In this document: piece by piece, positions 58,312 to 64,000 of the stretch
Numbering within the stretch: position 1 is the stretch's first letter
Layout of the letters: the number at the start of each line of letters is the position of its first letter
DNA from: Rhizomicrobium palustre
GTDB lineage: Bacteria > Pseudomonadota > Alphaproteobacteria > Micropepsales > Micropepsaceae
DNA length: 64,000 nucleotides
Assembly: GCF_011761565.1 (NCBI RefSeq)
Contig: NZ_JAASRM010000001.1
Span: forward strand, 3,286,139-3,350,138
Direction of reading: 5' to 3'
The notes under the pieces: generated by a model
Databases searched by the model: none
Told to the model about the DNA's origin: nothing
What the model saw: the letters and a program-made list of their open reading frames with translations, nothing else
Position numbers and translations under genes: made by a program

Positions 58312-60267
58312 TCAGACGGCAGCGCTAAGCTGCCCCTCCTGTTTCTGGCCGAGGGCGACCAGATGCATGACGTCGAGGATCAGCGCGACACAGCCATCGC
58401 CAAGGATAGTGGCGCCGGAAAAGCTCTCGGCTTTTGCATGGAAGCGCGATAGCGGCTTGATGACGGTCTGGTGGTGGCCAATGATCTGGTCCACCACGAG
58501 CCCGACGCGTTCGGAGCCGGTCGAAATGACGACGATTTTCTGGTAGCGATCTGGATCTGTGCCGGTCGCAAACATTTCCCTGAGACGCAGGAAGGGCACC
58601 AGGCTATTGCGCAAGGTGATGAAGCTGCGCCCGGTGGATCGCTGATCCTGCTCGGGCAAGAGCTCAATGCATTCCTCGACACAGGAAAGGGGAATGACAT
58701 ATCGGCCCTCGCCAACCCGCACCAGAAGCCCTTCGATGATGGCGAGCGTCAGGGGCAGGCGCAGGTCGACCGATGACCCTGCCGCGGGGATCGATGTCAG
58801 TTCGATGGTGCCGCGCAAAGAGTCGATCGTGCGTTTGACCACGTCCATGCCCACGCCGCGGCCCGAAAGGCTGGAAATCTTCGCCGCCGTGGAAAACCCG
58901 GGTTTGAAGATGAGCTGATAGATGTCGTGGTCGCTCAGCACGGCCCCTGGCGGGATGAGGTGGTTTTCCTCGGCCTTGGCCTTCACCCGCGCGCGGTCAA
59001 TGCCGCGCCCGTCATCGCTGACGGTGATGACCACTTCGGTTCCGGCTTGGCGGGCGGAAAGGTGGATTTGCCCTTTTTCCGGTTTGCCGGCAGCTATGCG
59101 TTCTTCGGTGCTTTCAAGGCCGTGGTCGGCCGCGTTGCGGATGAGATGGATCAAGGGATCGGCCAGGCGCTCAATGACGGTCTTATCGAGCTCAGTCGTA
59201 CCGCCATCTGTGCTGAATTCGATCTCCTTGCCCGTCTCGCGTGCCAAATCATGGATGAGACGGCGGAAGCGACCGAAGAGCTGGCTAATCGGTACCATGC
59301 GAACGAACATCATCGAATCGCGCAAGACGGAGGCGAGGCGCTCGATCTCCTCGGCTACGGACCGCAGACTCGAATCCGTAGTGGCGTTCGCAACCTGCTT
59401 CAGGCGGGACTGTGCGATCATCAGCTCGCCAACCTGGTCCAGCAGTTCGTCGAGGCGGCTGGCTGGCACGCGCACGGTTTCGCCCGCGAGGGTGATGCGG
59501 GTTTCGAATTTTTCGGCGGCGGGTTCCTGGGGCGGGGCGCTGTCGGCCACCGGAGCGCCCTCTACATTATATATAGGGGCCTGCGGCTCTTCTTCGGCGG
59601 TAAGCTCTTCGATTTTGAGCACCATGTCGTCGATAACGAAGAGAAAGACCTCTTCAATTACTGAACGAGGTTCTGAGGTCGTAAGCTCTACCGTCCAAGC
59701 GATGTGGCACTGGTTCGGGGAAAGATCGGCGAGATTGGGAATGCCGCTGGTATCAGCAACAATCTTGGCATCGCCGAGGGCTCGCAGCTCGTCGAGCAGG
59801 GCCAATGGTCTAGTGCCGTTGATCAAACAATCTGGCGGCAAAGAAAAGTAGATGCGCCAGGCGTGCTGGGAAGGGGCGGTGGGGGGCACCGCAGTTTCCA
59901 GGGCCATCGCCTGGCGCAATTCGTTGAGGAGTTCTTCGCCGCCATCAGCCTCCGCCGCAGGGTGTCGGGCGAGCGCGCGCATATGATCCAGCGCATCCAA
60001 TACGGCGGCGATCAGCGCGGGGGTTGCAGGCACTTCATTTTTGCGGACGCGGTCAAAAGCGGTTTCGAGGTGATGGGTGAAGGAGGCGAGGGCCTCGTAG
60101 CCGAACATCGCCCCTGAGCCTTTCAGGGTATGCAGGGCGCGGAATACCTTGGCGACGATTTCGCCGTCTTGGGGACGGTTTTCAAGGTCGAGCAGGCCTT
60201 GTTCAAGCTGTTCCAGTAATTCCTGGGATTCGGCGCGAAAGATATCTTGGGGATCGGAATGGCTCAT
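58312..60267 (-). CDS. cheA: Chemotaxis histidine kinase CheA
   Basis: A 651-residue CheA. The P1 domain carries phospho-accepting His46 (VFRALHTLKGSGAMFGYEAL). A central acidic region may hold P2. Then come the dimerisation helices (PASRLDELLDQVGELMIAQS), the ATPase domain (HLIRNAADHGLES, VSDDGRGIDRARV, SLSGRGVGMDVVKRTIDSL) and a C-terminal CheW-like P5. The stop overlaps cheW by no base (three-base gap) and the start overlaps the cheY stop. Confidence 0.97.
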   Translation of the reverse strand: MSHSDPQDIFRAESQELLEQLEQGLLDLENRPQDGEIVAKVFRALHTLKGSGAMFGYEALASFTHHLETAFDRVRKNEVPATPALIAAVLDALDHMRALARHPAAEADGGEELLNELRQAMALETAVPPTAPSQHAWRIYFSLPPDCLINGTRPLALLDELRALGDAKIVADTSGIPNLADLSPNQCHIAWTVELTTSEPRSVIEEVFLFVIDDMVLKIEELTAEEEPQAPIYNVEGAPVADSAPPQEPAAEKFETRITLAGETVRVPASRLDELLDQVGELMIAQSRLKQVANATTDSSLRSVAEEIERLASVLRDSMMFVRMVPISQLFGRFRRLIHDLARETGKEIEFSTDGGTTELDKTVIERLADPLIHLIRNAADHGLESTEERIAAGKPEKGQIHLSARQAGTEVVITVSDDGRGIDRARVKAKAEENHLIPPGAVLSDHDIYQLIFKPGFSTAAKISSLSGRGVGMDVVKRTIDSLRGTIELTSIPAAGSSVDLRLPLTLAIIEGLLVRVGEGRYVIPLSCVEECIELLPEQDQRSTGRSFITLRNSLVPFLRLREMFATGTDPDRYQKIVVISTGSERVGLVVDQIIGHHQTVIKPLSRFHAKAESFSGATILGDGCVALILDVMHLVALGQKQEGQLSAAV

Positions 60268-60626
60268 CGTGCGAGCACCTTTTTGACGACCCTGGAAAGC
60301 TGGTCGGCGGCGAATGGTTTGGTGAGCCAGCCGGTCGCACCTGCTGCCTTGGCTTGCTGTTTCACCTCACCGGAATCTTCCGTGGTGAGAAACAGGATGG
60401 GGATGCCGGCATAGGCTGGTAGTTTGCGCAGCTCACGGATCATCGTGAGCCCATCCATCACGGGCATATTGAGATCGGTGATGACGAGATCGAATTGGCG
60501 CTCTCTGGCGAGGGCCAGTGCATCCGCACCATCGGTGGCACCGGTTACCTCACAATCGGGATGGAGGGCGATTTTTACCGCCTGGCGGATGGAGGCGGAG
60601 TCGTCGACAGCAAGCACGGAAATCAC
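60264..60626 (-). CDS. cheY: CheY-type chemotaxis response regulator
   Basis: A 120-residue receiver: DD at 8-9, phospho-acceptor Asp51 (LVITDLNMPVMDGL), Thr in FLTTEDSG and Lys in GWLTKPF. I chose GTG at 60626, which overlaps the stop of the STAS gene (GTGA); upstream in-frame ATGs would add 41 residues read from inside that gene. It is the probable output to the motor. Confidence 0.94.
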   Translation of the reverse strand: MISVLAVDDSASIRQAVKIALHPDCEVTGATDGADALALARERQFDLVITDLNMPVMDGLTMIRELRKLPAYAGIPILFLTTEDSGEVKQQAKAAGATGWLTKPFAADQLSRVVKKVLAR

Positions 60627-60952
60627 GGCGTGTTCTCCATCAGCCAGAAGCTGCGACTTGAAATCTCGGTGAGAAATCCGCCGCGCTCCAAAAGTGTCTC
60701 TAGTTCGCCGTTCGCGCGATGGGATAGAGACAACGATTTCCCCGTGCATATGGCTTGGCGGCGGCCGGCCTCGATAAGCTGCACAAAGGTAATGTCAGGA
60801 TTTTCCAGCCCATCCAGGTCGAGCACCAGACTATGGTGTTGCGCCAAGGCATCGTTCAGGCGGCCATGGAGGGCAGCAATTTCGCGGATATCGCCCGGTC
60901 CTGTGATCTTAAGAACGCCTGCGTCCGCTATCGTCTTAGTCCCATCCGTCAT
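60623..60952 (-). CDS. STAS-domain protein heading the chemotaxis operon
   Basis: A 109-residue protein with a STAS-like pattern (GVLKITGPGDIREIAALHGR, then HHSLVLDLDGLENPDITFVQ, where Asp-Ile-Thr replaces the usual Asp-Ser-Ser/Ala around the phosphorylatable site). ATG at 60952 was chosen because GGAGG lies five bases upstream. Small STAS proteins at the head of che operons are known, but their role is not well defined. It is coupled to cheY by a four-base overlap. Confidence 0.82.
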   Translation of the reverse strand: MTDGTKTIADAGVLKITGPGDIREIAALHGRLNDALAQHHSLVLDLDGLENPDITFVQLIEAGRRQAICTGKSLSLSHRANGELETLLERGGFLTEISSRSFWLMENTP

Positions 60953-61404
60953 TCCGGCCTCCTCCGGCACGCGAATTCCAAATCTGGGCGCAAGGTAGAC
61001 GCGTAGCGTTCAATTGCGGCTTAAGCCGTAGAAACCGGAAATTTCGGTGGAAGCATTTTTATTCAAAAATACACAGGACAGATTGTCACGAACAAATGCG
61101 TAATTTGGAATCCTGTATGTCCGTAGTCCTCAAATAGGCCGCAATAATGCCGCGCGATGTTCACGGATCCGACATCCCGCGACCGGAATACGCGGCACGT
61201 ACATTTTGGAAAGCTGCGGAGCTGCGCGACATTCCGCACGTCCTCGCTAACGAGATTGTTCGTTTTCATACGAGATTGGTGTTTAGTAATATTGTCTATG
61301 TTCTAATGAGATTCGAATTTGCTATTCGGGCAAACCGATCCTGGCTAAGCCGACCGGCGCCCCGAAACGAAGAATAAGGACGAAACCTTTGGTCAAGCGG
61401 TGCC
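60953..61404. other. Intergenic region upstream of the che operon
   Basis: About 450 bases, A+T-richer than its surroundings, with no convincing gene. It holds a 12-bp palindrome (CGGCTTAAGCCG at 61017-61028) and a near-palindrome (ACCGGAAATTTCGGT). It must contain the promoters of the leftward che operon and the rightward XRE gene, but I cannot define either. Confidence 0.5.
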
Positions 61405-61779
61405 ATGAACACGCGATTGCCTAAGAAGCCTAACGAGGTTGATCGCGAAATCGGACTGAAGCTCCGCAAATGGCGATTGGCGCAGGAAATGGAAGCGGGC
61501 GAACTCGCGAGCAAGCTTGGCGTCACCTATCAGCAGCTTCGAAAATACGAAAAAGGCCTGACAAGAATTTCTGCTTCAAGGCTTTACGAAATCTCTCAAA
61601 CCCTTGACGTCCCAATTCATTGGTTTTTTCGAGAGAACCATCTTGATACGGATCGGGTGCAGCCGGCGCTATTTGGCGAGTTGTCGGGAAAGCGACAATC
61701 CATGCTGGACGGTGTTTCTCGGCGGACTGGTGAGGCAAAGAAATCGCCACTGGATGCTCAGCCGGTTGATCCGCGCTAA
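61405..61779 (+). CDS. XRE-family transcriptional regulator
   Basis: A 124-residue protein with a Cro/C1 helix-turn-helix (EIGLKLRKWRLAQEMEAGEL, then ASKLGVTYQQLRKYEKGLTR and ISASRLYEISQTLDVPIHWF). A polar C-terminal tail without a recognised domain follows. The KYEKG-containing recognition region is typical of small alphaproteobacterial XRE regulators. It stands alone, divergent from the che operon; a target cannot be named. Confidence 0.88.
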   Translation: MNTRLPKKPNEVDREIGLKLRKWRLAQEMEAGELASKLGVTYQQLRKYEKGLTRISASRLYEISQTLDVPIHWFFRENHLDTDRVQPALFGELSGKRQSMLDGVSRRTGEAKKSPLDAQPVDPR

Positions 61780-61829
61780 AAGGTCAGCGCGTTCTATAAA
61801 TTCGCAAATAGCGTCACCAAGCGTGCTAG

Positions 61830-62225
61830 ATGAGCCGTATGGATCGAGATACTGCCTCCGTTGCTGAGCAAAAGGGCTCTCGCACGCCGCGTTCTGTTTT
61901 CGGGCATTGTCCTGCTCATTGGCTGCTTCGGCAATTAGGGGACCGCTGGTCAGTGCCAGTTTTGAGTGCGCTGTCGCTTGGGCCTAAGCGTTTTTCGCAA
62001 TTACGCGAAGACCTGCAACCGATATCGCCGAAGATGCTCGATTCCACTCTCAAAAAGTTGATCCGCATCGGCTTCGTGAAGCGCTGCGGAACACATAGCC
62101 AAATATATTATGAGCTTACCGCTCTCGGCCTCTCCTCGCGCCCCGCAGTTCGCAAGCTCTTGAGCTGGCCGCTGCGCCAAAACGTGATGCTTTATATTCG
62201 CGAAAGCATGGACCACAAAGCCTAG
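61830..62225 (+). CDS. HxlR-family transcriptional regulator
   Basis: A 131-residue winged-helix protein: HCPAHWLLRQLGDRWSVPVL, LGPKRFSQLREDLQPISPKM and LDSTLKKLIRIGFVKR are HxlR signatures. Cys27 or so precedes the first helix, as in redox- or aldehyde-sensing members. It is convergent with a second HxlR gene six bases away. The ATG at 61839 is an alternative start. Confidence 0.88.
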   Translation: MSRMDRDTASVAEQKGSRTPRSVFGHCPAHWLLRQLGDRWSVPVLSALSLGPKRFSQLREDLQPISPKMLDSTLKKLIRIGFVKRCGTHSQIYYELTALGLSSRPAVRKLLSWPLRQNVMLYIRESMDHKA

Positions 62226-62231
62226 GCCAGA

Positions 62232-62669
62232 TCACCTTCGATTGCTGCTGTTCTTTCGGTCCTGCTTACTTTCGGTATCGGCGGTCATGGCGGCCAGGAT
62301 GTCGGTTTCATGCAATCGCATCCAGAGGTATAAATCCCCCATATGTTCTAACAAAGAGCGACCCTCTGGGGTTAGGCGGTAGGCTGCCTGGGCTGCTGTC
62401 GTGTTGGATTCCTCGCGCTCAATCAGGCTGAAACGCTCCAGTTTCTTCAGCGCCAAGATCAGCATGCGTTCCGAAATGGGAGTGAGAGACTTGCGAAATT
62501 GTGAAAATCTCAGCGGACCGTTGTTCAGTAATCCTAGAACAGGCAGCGTCCATTTGTCGGCGAAGTGCAGGAAGAACCAACGCGCAGGACAATCGCTCTC
62601 TGTTGCCGATTGTCGGTTAGTGCAGGTGGCGCAAAGAAACTGGTCCGTGTCAGTGCTGGCGCAGTTCAT
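62232..62669 (-). CDS. HxlR-family transcriptional regulator with extra N-terminal cysteines
   Basis: A 145-residue winged-helix protein: DCPARWFFLHFADKWTLPVL, NGPLRFSQFRKSLTPISERM and LILALKKLERFSLIERE. The N-terminus has four Cys (NCASTDTDQFLCATCTNRQ and DCPARW), which could bind metal or form disulfides. It is related to the convergent HxlR gene. The 229 bases upstream of it hold no gene. Confidence 0.88.
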   Translation of the reverse strand: MNCASTDTDQFLCATCTNRQSATESDCPARWFFLHFADKWTLPVLGLLNNGPLRFSQFRKSLTPISERMLILALKKLERFSLIEREESNTTAAQAAYRLTPEGRSLLEHMGDLYLWMRLHETDILAAMTADTESKQDRKNSSNRR

Positions 62670-62898
62670 TGTATTCCGTGTCTGGATTGGAATTGTATCA
62701 AGAATACGTACAAATTTGGTACGGCATTTGAAACCTTGCCGATGCGCTATCGCGCAATAGGATTAATTTTTCGCGCGGTTGTATAGGCTGGACTTAGACT
62801 GATTATAAAATAACGCTGAAATTCAGCAGCAGGATATCTCTCTGGTTTCGGTTCGCGGCATCGCTTACAGATCACTGTGTCTGCTTGGAGCTAGTGGT

Positions 62899-64000
62899 TC
62901 AGCGTGTTGCGCTCACCCGCCATACAGCCCCACCGAGATCGTCAGCGATAAGCAGCGCGCCGTTCTTATCCAGCGCTAGTCCTACGGGCCGTCCGTGCGC
63001 CACGTCTCCATCGATAAAGCCGGTGACAATATTCTCTGGCTGGCCGTTGGGACGGCCGTTGACGAACGGTACAAAGACGACGCGATAACCATTGTAGGGG
63101 CTTCGATCCCAACTTCCATGCTCGCCGATAAAAGCCCCACCCTTAAAGCGCGCGGGGAAGGCATTGCCGGTATTGAAAACCATACCGAGCGGCGCGACGT
63201 GTGAACTCAGCGAATAGTCAGGCTCGATGGCTTTCGCGACGAGGTCGGGGCGCTGTGGCCGTACGCGGGGATCAACATGCTGACCCCAGTAGGAGTAGGG
63301 CCAGCCATAAAAGCCGCCATCTTTGATAGAGGTGAAATAGTCCGGCACGAGGTCGGGGCCTAGTTCGTCGCGCTCGTTAACCACAGCCCATAGCGTTTTT
63401 GTGGTGGGTTCGAATTGCAGCCCGTTGGGGTTGCGTATTCCGGTGGCATAAAGGCGGCGGGCGCCGGTTTGGCGATCAATCTCCCAAATGGCGGCGCGGT
63501 CCTTCTCTGCCTCCAGACCGTTTTCCATCACATTGCTGTTGGAGCCGACACCGGCATAGAGCTTGGTGCCATCCGGGCTGGCGGTCAGCGATTTGGTCCA
63601 ATGGTGATCGATAGGGCCGCCGGGCAGGTCGGTCAGCTTGGTGCCAGGCCCGGATATATATGTGTCGCCCTCGTAATAGGCGAAGCGCATCACGGAATCT
63701 GTGTTAGCGACGTAGAGATCATTGCCCACCAGAACGACGCCAAAGGGATGGACTAGGTGATCGATAAAGACGGTACGCAGGTCGGGAATGCCGTCGCCAT
63801 TGGTATCCCGCAATAAAAGAATCCGGTTGCCTGCAGGATTGGCGGAATGGGCGCTGGCTTCAATCCATTTCACAACAATTGTCTTAGGGCGGAAGATCGG
63901 CTCTTTGGGCCCATCGGATTCCACCACCAGAATGTCGCCATTGGGCAGGGTATAAACCGTACGCGGATTGTTGAAATCCTTGCCCAGCGCCTGGATCTTG
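62899..64000 (-). CDS. Sorbosone-dehydrogenase-like (PQQ beta-propeller) protein, 5' end outside window
   Basis: The frame stays open to the end of the window, so only the C-terminal 366 or so residues are seen. They form a beta-propeller of the glucose/sorbosone dehydrogenase family: RDTNGDGIPDLRTVFIDHLV, the LTASPDGTKLYAGVGSNSN blade, GIRNPNGLQFEPTTKTLWAV, SHVAPLGMVFNTGN and GAFIGEHGSWDRSPYNGY. Related proteins oxidise sugars with PQQ in the periplasm, but many have no tested substrate. Confidence 0.9.
   Translation of the reverse strand, partial: KIQALGKDFNNPRTVYTLPNGDILVVESDGPKEPIFRPKTIVVKWIEASAHSANPAGNRILLLRDTNGDGIPDLRTVFIDHLVHPFGVVLVGNDLYVANTDSVMRFAYYEGDTYISGPGTKLTDLPGGPIDHHWTKSLTASPDGTKLYAGVGSNSNVMENGLEAEKDRAAIWEIDRQTGARRLYATGIRNPNGLQFEPTTKTLWAVVNERDELGPDLVPDYFTSIKDGGFYGWPYSYWGQHVDPRVRPQRPDLVAKAIEPDYSLSSHVAPLGMVFNTGNAFPARFKGGAFIGEHGSWDRSPYNGYRVVFVPFVNGRPNGQPENIVTGFIDGDVAHGRPVGLALDKNGALLIADDLGGAVWRVSATR

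Noticed and set aside
61147..61377. Possible 76-residue gene upstream of the XRE regulator
   Set aside because: No ribosome-binding site, no family resemblance and A+T-rich codon use unlike its neighbours; treated as non-coding.

Overview
This GC-rich window is chromosomal DNA from an alphaproteobacterium; I cannot place it to genus. The evidence is the gene order (rpsB-tsf-pyrH-frr-uppS-cdsA-dxr-rseP-bamA-ompH-lpxD-fabZ-lpxA-lpxI-lpxB), the use of LpxI instead of LpxH, the block gltA/gltX/comEC/lexA/moeA/moaC/trpC/trpD/trpG, and a GTTC-N7-GTTC LexA box in front of lexA. Tightly packed genes with ATGA or GTGA stop-start overlaps are common throughout.

Layout. 1-1643: the 3' end of dnaE. 1738-4720: a two-component cassette made of a CHASE3 histidine kinase, a stand-alone receiver and a receiver/HisKA_2 hybrid. 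4831-19601: a long translation and cell-envelope run, from ribosomal protein S2 and EF-Ts through UMP kinase, ribosome recycling and isoprenoid/phospholipid steps to BamA, Skp and five lipid A genes plus fabZ. 19588-19789: a nested inverted repeat. 19867-21039: a threonine-codon leader peptide and attenuator in front of asd. 21131-23959: an unknown exported protein and an orphan chemoreceptor. 24013-29774: gltA, gltX, comEC and lexA. 29900-32320: four small genes of unknown function that separate lexA from moeA. 32329-36744: a leftward trpG-trpD-trpC-moaC-moeA operon in which MoaC carries an extra HTH-like domain.

36995-41899 holds a candidate phospho-signalling module. A membrane Ser/Thr kinase and a PP2C phosphatase are divergent from a membrane-anchored trypsin-like protease with a C-terminal FHA domain, followed by a 17-kDa-antigen-like glycine-zipper/SH3 protein and a small exported protein. 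41868-48697 looks linked to sulfur stress: a LysR regulator, a YeiH-type transporter, a DUF2892 protein, a rhodanese and an RND pump with its adaptor. A 22-bp palindrome lies exactly midway between the divergent DUF2892 and rhodanese genes. 48694-60952 is one leftward chemotaxis operon: STAS, cheY, cheA, cheW, three tandem chemoreceptors, cheW, cheR, cheB and two bacteriohemerythrins. The receptors have 6, 1 and 2 HAMP units and all end in a GFREY pentapeptide. 61405-64000 holds an XRE regulator, two convergent HxlR regulators and a truncated sorbosone-dehydrogenase-like gene.

The signals most worth following up are the Thr attenuator on asd, the six-unit HAMP array with an exact 39-residue period, the kinase/phosphatase/FHA-protease module, the MoaC-HTH fusion, the symmetric operator in the sulfur cluster, and the repeat hairpins that supply the stop codons of lpxB and comEC. 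No rRNA, tRNA, CRISPR array, transposase or prophage gene was recognised.
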